A stretch of 64,000 nt of DNA from Nicotiana tabacum (Eukaryota; Streptophyta; Magnoliopsida; Solanales; Solanaceae), in NCBI RefSeq assembly GCF_000715075.1, contig NC_134089.1:107267157-107331156 (forward strand), given 5' to 3'. Each line of letters begins with the position of its first letter. The first letter of the stretch is position 1. The notes under the pieces were generated by a model, which saw nothing but the letters and a program-made list of their open reading frames with translations, did not search any database and was not told the origin of the DNA. The translations under genes and the position numbers were made by a program. Below are positions 48,476-60,185 of the stretch, in pieces.

Positions 48476-48622
48476 TTTCTTGGCCTTGGCCATATGCCTA
48501 AGTATATGACTTCCTACCGGTGCCTTTCATTTATTACAATCTTAACTTCTCAAAAAGAATTTTCCTTTCCTTCCATAGCTTTTGGTCCATGAAAAAGGAA
48601 AATTCGTAGTTTTTGGTCAATG

Positions 48623-48624
<2 letters not shown>

Positions 48625-48678
<54 letters not shown>
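48625..48678. repeat. AT dinucleotide microsatellite
   Basis: About 27 uninterrupted AT repeats. Confidence 0.95.
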
Positions 48679-48680
<2 letters not shown>

Positions 48681-48726
48681 TTCAAAAGCAAGAAAGAAAT
48701 AGTACTTTTTGGTTTTGTGCTATGTT

Positions 48727-48918
48727 TTTTTTTTTGGTTTCCCACCCGGTGTCCGGTATCCGCATTAGAGCCTGACTATATTCGGATTCGCGCCGCGTAG
48801 GGCCCCACTCGGGGGGAAGCGCTCGTTACCAAGGAATTGTCGATACCTAAGGCTCGAACCCAAGACCTCTGATTAAGGAAGGAACGGTCTCATCCACTGT
48901 ACCACATGGTAGTGGGTG
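48727..48918 (-). mobile_element. tRNA-derived SINE with 10-bp target duplication
   Basis: On the minus strand an A-box-like TGGTACAGTGGATGAGACC precedes a B-box GGTTCGAGCC about 35 bases later. The body ends CCGGGTGGGAAACCAAAAAAAAAAA, a short A tail. A perfect 10-bp duplication GTGCTATGTT flanks it (48717-48726 and 48919-48928). The features fit the Solanaceae SolS-type SINEs, but I did not assign a subfamily. Confidence 0.85.
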
Positions 48919-49439
48919 GTGCTATGTTCCAAGAATAGCATCAGAATAAGATAAGCATAAGTATCCAAGTTTTGGCTATGCAATCTTTTTCTTTATTAAC
49001 TTCCTCCTACCCGTGGCGGAAGCCGGATTATATTAAAAAAAATGCAAAAAATATAATTTATAGAAGCAAACACACAAGAAGCAAGGAAATTGAACATCTA
49101 CTAAATAGACATAAGAAAATAAGTATTCATGTTAAAAAGAAGATCTCTCTTTTTCTTCATACTTAGGAGGAATGCGCATCAATAAAACTTTCCTTCCATA
49201 TAGCAATTCTTTTTCACATTCAATCATGAGAGGGCAACTTGAACAATTAAAGCTATGCCCTCTTACACTGTTGACTATGAACAATTTACAGCTAATGATC
49301 AAATTCTAGCAGATCAAACATATGGGACTTAAGGGGGGCCTAATTTAAGTTTTCAAACAAGTGATGATTTAATGAAAGAAACTACTAGTAGGGATATGAA
49401 TAGAGTCTCGCTCAGTAAAGAAAGTTGTAAGATTCATTA

Positions 49440-49960
49440 AACAGAAGAAGAGCATTACTTTCGAATGATAACTGCTTCTTCCTACTGCGAGGGCCTTGCA
49501 CGAAACCAAACTGCCCCCGCCGGATCAAGGCTGAGGAAAACCTCTCGTTGCTGAGCTTGCCGTTAAAGACAGTGGCGGACTTATGTTTTCAAGTATGGGT
49601 GCTGAAGCACCCATTGACTTTGGCCAAATTTTGTTACCTATTCATAGATAATACTTAAAAATTTGAATAATTGACCATGAGCACCCACTATGATCATGTT
49701 TGACCACTGTAAATTTACACTAAAATTAGTGAAGCACCCACGACCTATAAATCTTGGATCCGCCACTGGTTAAAGAGTAAGATGATGATTCTATAGCAGC
49801 TCCGATTCCTTCACCGAGAATGAAAAGTGATGAGCGGTGGTTAGATATAGGGGCTTCGCCAGCTTGGATTGGAAGGAAGGGCTTCGCTTTTTTAGGCTGG
49901 TTTTGATGAGCGTGGCTAAGTTCGGGATTCAATATCACTTTTCGCTTGAAGTGGCTCACC
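49440..49960 (-). pseudogene. Possible gene remnant around the hAT MITE
   Basis: On the minus strand the right side reads SHFKRKVILNPELSHAHQNQ...FILGEGIGAAIESSSYSL. With the MITE removed the left side, in another frame, reads GKLSNERFSSALIRRGQFG...QGPRSRKKQLSFESN before a stop. The two halves are out of register. Composition looks coding, but I do not recognise the family. Confidence 0.25.
49570..49768. mobile_element. hAT-type MITE with 8-bp target duplication
   Basis: The 199-bp segment begins CAGTGGCGGAC and ends TCCGCCACTG, a terminal inverted repeat. It is flanked by the perfect 8-bp duplication GTTAAAGA (49562-49569 and 49769-49776). An 8-bp duplication with CA-type ends is characteristic of the hAT superfamily. 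Confidence 0.9.
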
Positions 49961-51619
49961 CAAGCGAAATTTTATGAACAAACGCTGATTTCAAAAAAAA
50001 GTAAAATTTTATGTTGGAAATTTTATGAACAAACGTTGATTTAAAAAAAAAAAGTGAAAATCTTTTGGAAAAAAGAGAAAATTTTCTTATGTCCAAAGGG
50101 GCTCTAAGTGTTACAAAATCATAACTGGAGGGGCGTCTCTAAATTATTCCTAAAATATTGTACACCACTATAATTCGGTTACGGGTCATCCGCTTACACA
50201 GATTCGAAAAATAGTCACGGTTCAAAATTTGATACTCCTTGTCCTTGCTTGACGACATTTCGTTTCCAATTAAGCAATAGCATATTTTACATGGCATTAT
50301 GAAATTATTTTATACTAAATTCAACATTGGATAACATATACATACGTGGATTATAATCTCATTTTTAATTTGATGAATCAATAAACATTCGCAAAAAATA
50401 TATATGCATTCAATAATTATTGTTATTAGTGATTACTAATTCATATATTACGATTCTTACATTATATAATCATCTGCATAATTTTGGCAGTGAACCAAAC
50501 TACCTTTAATATGAATTGGAACTTCAAAAATTATTGACTTCAGATAGAGGAGATAAGCCAACTCAATGTGCAAGGTTTTTCTCGCGGAAGCACAAACAGA
50601 GTTGAACCATAATTGCACACATTTTTCAATATTTTTGGTCTCATAACTTCTCACCCTTTCCAAAGCTTTAGATATGCTTTTTAATTATTGGTTGAGTCAG
50701 GAAATCTTCAAAAGCATTTATAAGTTGAAATATTTTTATGTGGAAAATATCATCAGAAACGTGCGAATCCGTTAAACAGGCCAGCATGATATGGGGAGGG
50801 GATCACCTCCATTTAATTTTCATCTACTCCCACCGGTGTGATTTTTTTTGGTCCTCTTCACGTGGTCCATAATATTTAATTTTTTCCGGACGTTAAGAAA
50901 GAATTTTTTTTAAAAGTTGTCCTTAGAATAAAGAGCTTAGAAATATTTGTTATATTTTCAATAAACAAATTAATGTTAATATGGTCAATTTTATTGGTAA
51001 TTAATGTTAAAAGGTATTCTTTAACATGTGAGAAAACAGGTAAAAACTCAATTAAAGTGAACAGAATGGAGTAATACTTAATATATTTATACATAGTGGA
51101 CGGTTTTAATTTGGATGTGCGTAAGGACCATTAGAGATAAAATTGTCCCATATCAATATATTTTTATTATTAGGTTTTAAAACCAAAATCTTGACGGACT
51201 AAGAATGGTCAGTAGCCTTTCTTTTATGCGGGATTGCCTGTTGATGCAAGGAATAAGGGCTGGCTTGATGCCAAGAAGAAGCTGGTGGAGGAATAATTCT
51301 GTCTGCTATATTTAAAACTAATAAATACGGGCTTCTGAATTGATCTCATATTATCTAATCACACAATTATGATTATTCTTTTTTTATTATTAATCCAATG
51401 ATCGGGTTTTCACGTCTTTTGGTGATGGAGTACCACACAATTGTGATGCATTAACACTTTCTTTAACGAAGGTTGTTGGTCTTATGGAAAGGGGTGGGAA
51501 AGAGTATATTGAAGCAACAAGGAGTTCTCTCTCCATTATGTTTTACATTATTATTGTTAATAAACAGGTATATCAATTTAATTAACCTTCTGACATGAAC
51601 ACGCGCGGTTTTTATTTGA

Positions 51620-51750
51620 AACAGATAGTATCCATGGTTGTGATGTGATCAGGAGACCACGGATTTGAGCCGTGCAAACAACCTCTTAATTAAAAAAATG
51701 TATGATAGGCGGCATAAAATAAACCTTGTAAGCTAGCCTTTTTCCGAATC
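51620..51750 (+). mobile_element. Degenerate SINE fragment
   Basis: CATGGTTGTGATGTGATCAGG then GGATTTGAGCCGTGCAAACAACCTCTT resembles a widespread plant tRNA-derived SINE (B box GGATTTGAGCC). The 3' part is weak, and no target duplication was found. Confidence 0.35.
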
Positions 51751-52189
51751 TTTTTTAGATAGTATCAATTGCTTTAGTTGTCTTTCTGAAGATATTAAAA
51801 AAAATATTTTCTTAAGTTTGATAACAACATATTTGAGTTCAATGACATCCAAGTATAAAAAGTTTCAAGACAGGAAAAAGAAAAAGAGGTTAGCAATATC
51901 TGCAGACATCCCCTTAAAGTTGAATTCAAAGGCACATTTTCGAACATACTTTAAGTGCCTAATGGGTAACAAACTCAGTTGAGATATTTAAGTGAAAAAA
52001 TATGATAATTTTAAAGGACTGTTTATGTATTTAGACTTAAATAAACTACTACTACTACTACTATTTTTATCTTAAAATTAGAATATTTTCTATCATTTCA
52101 ACGTAATACATATTACTATCATAATAACAAGTGCCGCAAATATGCATATTTAAAAAAGTAAGTCATTCATTTGTTGTGTGAGATATATA

Positions 52190-52380
52190 CTACTCCTTGT
52201 GTTAACTTTTACTTGTTTATTATGGACTTTACACATCGCTTAAGAAATAATAAATGAAGTGCATAATTTACCATGATACTCATATTAACTGATGCATATT
52301 TTTAATGAATTTGAGAAAATGAATTGAAATGAGTAATTAATACTATGGGTATAACAGGAAAAAAGAAATTGTCTTCTCTT
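52190..52380. repeat. MITE, left half, interrupted by the third gypsy element
   Basis: The left end reads CTCCTTGTGTTAACTTTTAC, matching the inverted complement of the right end at 63685-63717 (AAGTAAAAGAGAACGGAGG). The interior AGGAAAAAAGAAATTGTCTTC runs up to the gypsy LTR at 52381. It resembles the common Solanaceae MITE type with TACTCC...GGAGTA-like ends. Confidence 0.6.
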
Positions 52381-52830
52381 TGTATGGGTCCAAATTTGAC
52401 CAATCACGACCGACGACGAGTACGACGAATGACGGGATCTCCTTGAATTGATGCTCTGAGGGAGACGACCTTAAGGCAAACAAGAGACTGTACGACCCTT
52501 GTAATAGTGTAGGCCCATTAGGGGACATCAGAAATATTCCATAGAATATTCCTCGTAATTTATCTTTTACAGTTTAGAAGGGTTTCGCTCTTTGTATATA
52601 TAGAGGGCAATAACCTTGTAAAAGGGGGATCCGGATATTGGCTGCATTACTACTTACGAATGAAAAGGTTTCTAAAAGATTTTGATGAAAGTAGATCGTT
52701 AAAGGAATCTTGGGACCCGCCTTCTTTTTATCTATCATTCTTTCTAGAGGTTAGTATACTCAGCTAAGATTTACCCCTTCATCTTCGATTGATTTGTTTA
52801 AAAAGTTTTCAATATTTTTTGAGTCAAACA
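52381..52830 (+). repeat. 5' LTR of the third gypsy element, 450 bp
   Basis: Runs from TGTATGGGTCCAAA to GAGTCAAACA. GTATATATAGAGGGCAATAACC near 52596 is the likely TATA region. It matches 63207-63644. Confidence 0.9.
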
Positions 52831-52833
52831 ATT

Positions 52834-52848
52834 TGGCGCCGTCTGTGG
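52834..52848 (+). other. Primer-binding site of the third gypsy element
   Basis: TGGCGCCGTCTGTGG lies three bases after the LTR. It starts with TGG as expected for pairing to a tRNA CCA end; I did not assign the tRNA. Confidence 0.6.
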
Positions 52849-52930
52849 AGATTTCTATAGCTGAAATCGTAGTTTTCATCTAGATTCTTGAAAGAAATAA
52901 TCACTTTTTTCAGCTTCATAAAAGCCAACA

Positions 52931-54659
52931 ATGGCGGAAAAGGGAGAAGCGAGGCTAAAGGCAATAGTGGGCGTCACAAACAACCTCCTGAATTCCCTCA
53001 ACGAAGCCAGTGGAGAAGACAATGAAAATGCAACACCAAGTGTTACACGTGAGGGAGAGGTCTCACCTCCCCCGCACGGGGATTCAACGATTTTGCGTGA
53101 GAGGGAAACCTCAACATCCGCAGCAGGAGAAGCGTCACCAACTGTCAAAAGGCTACTAGAAGAATGGTTGATAAGTACCTTGAGCAACATGCTCGAGAAA
53201 CCCGTTCAGAGAGGTATCGAAGACACGTTACCCACAGAAACCGCAGCTGCTGCCGATGAGCCAAACACAACACGAACAGGTAACACTCGTACTGTTACTG
53301 ATGTAGGCGACGATGCACTTACGACCGTCTTAAAGAAAGTGGAAGAGATGGAAAATGAGAACAAAACACTCCGCGATCAGATTAAGGAACATCAGGAAAG
53401 GGTCGATAAAATACCAAGCGCTCCGAAGTTGTTACCAAAATGCGATGTGGGCCGATTCATCGAACAACCATATAGCGAAGGAGCAGCTCCCCATTCTATT
53501 CCAAAGACCTTCAAAATGCCGCCATATTTGAAAATATATGATGGTACCACGGACCCGAAAGATCACTTAACCCATTATGTTACCGCAATAAAAGGTAATG
53601 ATTTATCAAAAGAACAGGTGCCGTTTGTACTGCTGAAAACGTTTGGAGAAACTCTGACAGGGGAGCGCTGACATGGTATTCCCAACTACCAGCATGATCG
53701 ATATCAACGTTCGAAGAGATGGCAGATAAGTTCATCACCGCGCACGCGGGAACGAAAAAGGCGGAGTCTAGGGTCGATGATATCTTCGCCGTCAGGCAAA
53801 CGACGGGCGAGGGACTTCGGGATTTCCTAGCCTGATTCAATAGGGTAAGGATGAGCCTATCAAACGTGTCAGAAAGGATGGCAGTAGCAGCCTTTCAAAA
53901 TGGGCTAAACAGAAAGGGGTCAAAGGCAACCAAAAAGCTACTCAGTAGACTCATGAAGTACCCCCCTCCCACCATGTGGGAAGAGATCCATAATGCCTAT
54001 TGCGCCGAAGTGAGGGCAGACGAGGATGACCTGAATGGCCCACTTCATTGATTAACATCAGTCCAGACCGAGACAAGGAGAGATCGCCACAACAACGGGC
54101 GAAGGGATCAACTACCACGTTTCAATCGAGAAAGGCACCAGCCTTATATCCGAACATCCAATCTGCCTCCTCCATGACAGGCAGATGTCGCGCTTCGACA
54201 TACCGCACCCCCGCCCCCGAAATGAAAGAGGTATGCCTCCATTGCTATCTACTCACAATATGGAATACCTGAAACAAGAGAGGGTAGGTAGAGCACTTTC
54301 GCCTTTTAAGCTTTGCTTTCTCGATCCACTACTATCTTACTAAAAAAAAAAGAACTTCTGAGTTTTTGTGTTTCCCCTTCAGAAATAGTGTACGCAATGG
54401 AAAAGCTCTGCACAATGGTGCAGTGGCCGCAAAAGATGAAGTCGGATCAGCATAAGGAGGTCAAACGTCCTGTGTGAATTCCACCAGGAAAAAGGACACA
54501 AGACTGAAGACTGCATAAGTCTACAATAAGAAGTAGTAAGAATGTTAAACCAGGGATACCTGAAAGAACTGATGAGCGACAAAGGACGAGCCAATTTTGC
54601 TTGAGGGCGCGATCAACCTCAAGGACCTCCAAAATCACTATCACCAACTCGTGCCATAC
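52931..54659 (+). pseudogene. Gag of the third gypsy element, broken
   Basis: The N-terminus reads MAEKGEARLKAIVGVTNNL, then an acidic linker, and from about residue 190 the gag domain (PPYLKIYDGTTDPKDHLTHYV). A frameshift near 53665, a TGA near 53695 (Trp or Arg codon in relatives), another at 53833 and stops near 54050 and 54176 disrupt it. A zinc knuckle-like CEFHQEKGHKTEDC lies near 54476. A 104-bp insertion (54260-54363) interrupts the region between the gag tail and the knuckle. Confidence 0.8.
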
Positions 54660-55276
54660 AAGTGATCATTGGCGGCAGCGACGTCACAATAATCAACCAC
54701 GTGAAATTTACCACCACACATAAACTCAAACGGATAGTTTCCCACGAACGGTATGACGACCTCGAAGACGGTATCATCTTCGATAAGTCGGATACCAACG
54801 ATTTATCTTTCCCTCACTATGATGCTTTGGTTATAACTTTATGCATCGCGGATACCGATGTAAAAAAAATAATGGTGGATGATGAAAGCGGCGCATGTAT
54901 TGTTCACCCACGAGTTCTCATGCAGATGAGGCTCGAGGATAAAATAATATCGCGTTGCATAACACTGACAGGTTTTAATAATGCAGTGGAACAAACCTTT
55001 GAAGAGATAGTGCTACTCGTCCTAGTAGGAGGGGTCACCTTGAAAACGACATTCTATGTCATGAATCAGGAAACAACCTACAACGCCATCATAGGACGCC
55101 CATGGATACACGCCATGCAAGCCGTCCCGTCAAGTTTCTATCAAGTAATCAAATTTCCCACCCCATGGGGGATATTCAGCATCCGAGGCGAGCCACGCAC
55201 CACCCAAGAATGCTACCGGATCACCCAATATTGCACACACACCAAACAACTAAAAGGGACAAGTGCGGAGGCATAA
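54660..55276 (+). pseudogene. Protease region of the third gypsy element
   Basis: Reads IIGGSDVTIINHVKFTTTHK, PHYDALVITLCIADTDVKKI, then the protease motif MVDDESGACIVHPRVL and AIIGRPWIHAMQAVPSS. The usual sequence at the active site is VDDGSGA; here Gly is Glu, which would probably inactivate it. The frame is otherwise open to 55276. Confidence 0.8.
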
Positions 55277-56240
55277 CAATCAGCCATGTCGGGAACCAAA
55301 CCCGACGTACAAGTAGAGGCCATCAAAGACCCGGACATCGTAGAAGCTTGCAAGGCATCCATATAAGATCTCGATCTCGTCCAACTGGACAACACCGATA
55401 GCACAAAAAAGGCTTATGTTGGACACAACCTCTCAGAACCAGGTATATATCATGAGTTTTTACCTAACAACGTCGATTTGCTTGCCTTTTCCCACTCAGA
55501 TATGCCAGGAATCCCAGGGGATATCACCACACACAGGCTGAATGTCGATCCGCTTTGCCCGTTGGTACAACAAATAAGGAGAAAGTTCAATGCCACCATC
55601 AATGAGGCGGTTAGTGAGGAGGTTGATAAATTGCTCGCTAACGGTTCCATCAGAGAGTCAAAATACCCTTAATGGGTCGCCAATGTGGTCATGGTCAAAA
55701 AGAAGAACGGGAAATTGAGGATGTGTGTCGACTTCACCGATCTAAACAAAGCATGCCTGAAGGACTCCTTTCTATTACCCATATCGACCAGCTCATCGAC
55801 GTAACAGCGGGCACGAACTACTGAGCTTCTTGGATGCTTACTCCGGTTATAACCAAATTTTAATGGCTGAAGAGGATCAAGAAAAGACAACTTTTGTCAC
55901 ACACCGAGGAGCGTATTACTATAAGGTAATGCCGTTCGGACTCAAGAATGCAGGGGCCACGTATCAAAGATTAGTTACCAAGATGTTCAAAGAACAGCTC
56001 GGTAAGACCATGGAGGTTTACATCGATGACATGCTAGTCAAGTCGACAAAGAAAGAGGATCACATTGGCCATCTAAAAGAAGCCTGCGAGATATTAAGGC
56101 AATACAGGATGAAACTAAATCCCGAAAAATGCGTATTCGGCGTAACTTTCGAAAGTTCCTTGGTTTCATAGTGTCATAAAGGGGTATCGAGGTCAACCCG
56201 AATCAGATCAGGGCCATCGATGCAATACCGAAGATGCTGA
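55277..56240 (+). pseudogene. RT of the third gypsy element
   Basis: The N-terminal extension reads GIPGDITTHRLNVDPLCPLV. Fingers show VKKKNGKLRMCVDFTDLNKA, then, after a frameshift near 55790, DAYSGYNQILMAEEDQEKTT, MPFGLKNAGATYQRLV and the catalytic YIDDMLVKS. Stops at 55365, 55670 (YP-stop-WVANVV) and 56168 interrupt it. Confidence 0.85.
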
Positions 56241-56254
56241 CCAGCAAAAAGTAG

Positions 56255-57343
56255 GTGCAGAAATTAACAGGACGAATAGTCGCCCTATTGAGGTTCATTT
56301 CGCGATCCTCAGATAGATGTCACAAATTCTTCAATGTTCTAAGGAAAGACCATGGACTGCAATGGAATGAAGAATGCGTCGACGCCCTGAGAAAACTGAA
56401 AGCGTATCTATCTTCGCCACCACTACTCATCAAGACGGACCCAGGTGAATGTCTACTTGTGTATCTGGCAGTTTCTGAAGTCGTGGTAAGCGCAATCTTG
56501 GTCCGTGAAAACAAAGGTACGCAATTTCCGATTTACTATATCATAAAAACCTTAATCGATACCGAAACAAGGTACCCTCACCTTGAAAAATTATCTTTGC
56601 CATTAGTCGTAGCTTCACGAAAGCTTAGACCATATTTTCAATGTCACCCCATAAAGGTGGTGACAACCTTCCCCCTAAGAGGTATCCTACACAAACCTGA
56701 ACTATCGGGTAGACTGGCCAAGTGGGCCATAGAACTAAGCGAGCACGACATAACATACCAACCGCGAACTGCCATTAAGTCGCAGGTGCTCACCGATTTT
56801 GTTGTTGATTTAAGCGCAGAAATATTGCCTGAAGTAGAACAGGAAGCACTATGTGCTTCCACACATACCGACCTCTGGGTCTTCTACACCGACGACGCCT
56901 CTAATGCCTCAGGATCGGGACTGGGACTCGTCCTCGAAGTCCCTACAGGCAAAGTAATTTTCTAGTCCATACGATGCCCTGAGATGACTAACAACGAGGC
57001 TGAGTATGAAGCTGTGATTGCAGGTTTGAAGTTAGCCCTCAAATATGGCGCCTGACGACTCGTCCTTCATTGCAACTCTCAACTCTTGGTGAACCAAGTC
57101 ACCGGGATTTTCCAACTCAAAGAACTTAGACTACAAACGTACCAGTCAAAAATTCACAAACTACTGCCAAAATTCAATGAATGTCGCCTCGACCAAATAC
57201 CCAGGGTGCAGAATATCGAAGCAGACGGCCTCGCCAAACTAGCGGTGGCCACCAAAAATATCAACAAAGAAAATGTAGTCACCCTTCTCTATTCCGCAAT
57301 AGACCACATCGAGGTACACTCTATAAACCTAACTTGGGACTAG
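56255..57343 (+). pseudogene. RNase H of the third gypsy element
   Basis: Continues AVSEVVVSAILVRENKGTQ, then SGRLAKWAIELSEHDITYQP, then FYTDDASNASGSGLGLVLE, the RNase H core. Stops at 56963 and 57052 split it. It ends DQIPRVQNIEADGLAKLAVA. Confidence 0.85.
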
Positions 57344-58576
57344 CGCAACCGCCTCGTAGCATATTTACAGGATGGAACGCTCCAGCAAGATAAGAAAGAA
57401 GCCAAAACACTCCGGGTACAGGAAGCCATATACAGCCTTGTAAACGGTGATATCTACAAATTAACATTTGGCAACCCCCTAGCCAAATATCTTGGGCCAA
57501 ATCAAACAAGACGAGTACTGGAAGAAGTACACGAAGGGCACTGCGGCGCCCACACTAGAAACCGCTCCCTCGTTTGATGCCTCATCCGCGCCGGATACTA
57601 CTGGCCCACCATGAAAAACGAAGTCGCGGACTATGTCAGAAGATGTGAATAGTGTAAGAAGTACGCCCCTATGATACATCAAGAAGAGGAAATACTTCAT
57701 TCCGTCACTTCACCATGAACATTCATAAAATGGGGGATGGACATAGTCGGTCCCCTTCCAGCAGGACAAGGTAAAGTACGTTTCCTTTTGGTTTTAACTG
57801 ATTACTTTTCTAAGTGGGTGGAAGTAGGTGCATACACTCAGATACGTGAGCAAGAGGTCATCGCTTTCATATGGAAAAACATAATATGCCATTTTGGCAT
57901 CCCCAAAGAAATCAGCTACGACAACGGACCTCAATTTGTCGGAAAGAAAATGACCGAGTTTTTTGAAAAATGGCACATCAAATGAATACACTCCACGCCA
58001 TATCACCCCGCCGACAATGGTCAAGCCGAATCCTCCAATAAAGTAATACTGAATATATTGAAAAAGAAGCTTGAGGATGCTAAAGGGCTATGGCCTGAAC
58101 TACTAGCGGAAGTATTATGGGCATACCGCACTACACCAAAAACCAGCACAGGTGAGATGCCATATTCACTGGTCTATGGGACTGACGTAGTTATACCCAT
58201 CGAGGTCGGAGAGCCTAGTTTGAGATACTCCAACTAAAGCGGACCGAGCAACAATGAAAGTAGACTACAAAATCTGGATGAAGTCGAAGAACGGAGAGAC
58301 ATGGCCCATATAAGAATAGTGGCCCAGAAGCAACAAGTAGAAAGGTACTATAACAAGAAAGCCAAAGTGTAACTGCTCAAAGTCAAAGACTACGTCCTCA
58401 AAGCTAAAACACAATCCGCAAAAGACCATAATGAGGGAAAATTAGAAACAAACTGGGACAGACCATACAAAATCATGACCGCAGCAAATAAAAGAGCATT
58501 CCAGTTAGAGACAATGGAGGGAAAACTACTCCAAAACAACTGGAATGTCACCCACCTCAAATACTTCCACTTCTGA
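57344..58576 (+). pseudogene. Integrase of the third gypsy element
   Basis: The zinc region is read as EEVHEGHCGAHTRNRSLV and then CKKYAPMIHQEEEILHS with stops at 57577, 57648 and 57717. The core shows WGMDIVGPLPAGQGKVRFLL, YDNGPQFVGKKMTEFFEKW and, after a TGA at 57983, NGQAESSNKVILNILKKKL with the catalytic Glu. The C-terminus ends QNNWNVTHLKYFHF at 58576. Confidence 0.85.
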
Positions 58577-58751
58577 GAGGAGGCGCCACCTAAGTCCTAC
58601 TCTTTTTCCCTCACCCGGGTTTTGTCCCAATGATGTTTTCCCGATGAGGTTTTTAATGAGGCGACAAGGGGGGCGTCTCGAGGTCTGAGGAATTGTTCAT
58701 TACCCCGTCCATTGACATGATCTTCGATACGGAGTAATGAAGGGACTTGAT

Positions 58752-58985
58752 ATAGATAATCGAATCTCCATTGTATGTAAAGAGTCGACATGCGATTCCT
58801 ACAAGAATGTAATCAAATCTCCATTGTATGTACATAGTCGACATGGAATTCTTACAAGAATATAATCTAATCTCCATTGCATAAATAAAGTCGACATGTG
58901 TCTTCCTACAAGAATATAATCGAATCTCCACTGCACAGATAAAGTCATGTGCCTTTCTACGGGAACACGATCATACCTCCAACAT
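58752..58985 (+). repeat. Tandem repeat, about 58-bp unit
   Basis: The phrase ATAATCGAATCTCCATTG...GTCGACATG...CCTACAAGAAT recurs four times with variation, just before the 88-bp array. Confidence 0.8.
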
Positions 58986-59985
58986 GGAATTGCCAAGGCC
59001 ATCGACAAAACATGAGTTCGACCTCGTTCGAACTATGACGGGATACTACAATGACAGTTCGAAGCAACATCCCAATGGCCAAGGCCATCGACGAAACATG
59101 AGTTTGACCTCGTTCGAACTACGACGGGATACTACTTCAACGACAGTACGAAGAAACATCCCAATGGACAAGGCCATCGACTAAAACATGAGTTCAACCT
59201 CGTTCGAACTACGACAGGATACTACGTCGACGACAGTTCGAAGCAACATCTCAATGGCCAAGGCCATCGACAAAATATAAGTTCAACCTCGTTCGAACTA
59301 CAACGGTATACTTCAACGACAGATCAAAGCAACATCCCAATGGCCAAGGCTATCGATGAAACATGAGTTTGACCTCGTTCGAACTACGACGAGATATTAC
59401 TTCAACGACAGTTCGAAGCAACATACCAATGGTCAAGGCTATGAACAAAACATAAGTTCGACCTTGTTCAAACTACGACGGGATACTTCGACGACAGATC
59501 GAAGCAATATCCCAATGGCCAAGGCCATCGATGAAACATGAGTTTGACCTCGTTCGAACTATGACAGGATACTACTTCGACGACAGTTCGAAGCAACATC
59601 CCAATGGCCAAGGCCATCGACTAAAACATGAGTTCGACCTTGTTCAAACTACAACGGGATACTACTTCGACGACAGTTCGAAGCAACATCCCAATGGCCA
59701 AGGCCATCGACAAAACATAACTTCGACCTCATTCGAACTATGATGGGATACTTCGACGATAGATCGAAGCAACATCCCAATGGCCAAGGCCATCGATGAA
59801 ACATGAGTTTGAACTCATTCGAACTACGACAGGATACTACTTCGACGATAGTTTGAAGCACCATCCCAATGGCCAAGGCTATTGACAAAATTTTGGTTCG
59901 ACCTCGTTCGAACCACAATGGGATCCTACTTCGACAAAAGTACAGAGCAACATCCCAATGGTCAAGGCCATCAAAAAAAGAGAAA
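58985..59985 (+). repeat. Tandem array, 85-90-bp unit, about 11 copies
   Basis: Unit landmarks are CCAAGGCCATCGAC, ATGAGTTCGACCTCGTTCG, ACTACGACGGGATACTACTT and CGACAGTTCGAAGCAACATC. Starts fall near 58992, 59079, 59167, 59256, 59341, 59431, 59516, 59606, 59696, 59781, 59871 and 59960. The spacing alternates between about 85 and 90 bp; the 85-bp form carries GGATACTTCGACGACAGATCG, the 90-bp form GGATACTACTTCG. Confidence 0.9.
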
Positions 59986-60185
59986 AAGGAATCAACCACA
60001 CCCAAATGATAAATCGACTCAACAGCTCGACAGGTATACCAAATACCATAGAAATTACAAAGATCACCAACCCATCGACAAAACAAAATCTACATTGCAT
60101 CAAAATAATTTACACTGATCCTTACAAAACGGGCTCAAGCATGCTCCCTCCCACAAAATCCCCAAAGCAAAAAGAAAACACAATA

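Larger units (their letters stand above)
48476..52380. other. Intergenic region with repeats
   Basis: About 3.9 kb between the small ORF and the third gypsy element. It holds the AT microsatellite (48625-48678), a SINE (48727-48918), an hAT MITE (49570-49768), possible gene remnants on its sides (49440-49960), a degenerate SINE (about 51620-51750) and the left half of a MITE (52190-52380). I see no intact gene. Confidence 0.6.
58577..60185 (+). other. Tandem-repeat-rich 3' region of the third gypsy element
   Basis: No gene on the plus strand. It begins with the CCGGGTTTTGTCCCAA...GATGAGGTTTTTAATG phrase shared with the first Tat-like element. It contains a roughly 58-bp repeat (58752-58985, four to five copies) and the 88-bp array (58985-59985). 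Confidence 0.65.

Noticed and set aside
48727..48918. tRNA gene
   Set aside because: The A- and B-box signals belong to a SINE with an A tail and target duplications; the sequence does not fold into a complete tRNA.
54284..54382. Possible intron in the gag of the third gypsy element
   Set aside because: Donor and acceptor look acceptable, but the frame just before the supposed acceptor reads FCVSPSEIVYAMEKL, which fits the expected gag sequence. That favours an insertion at 54260-54363 over splicing.
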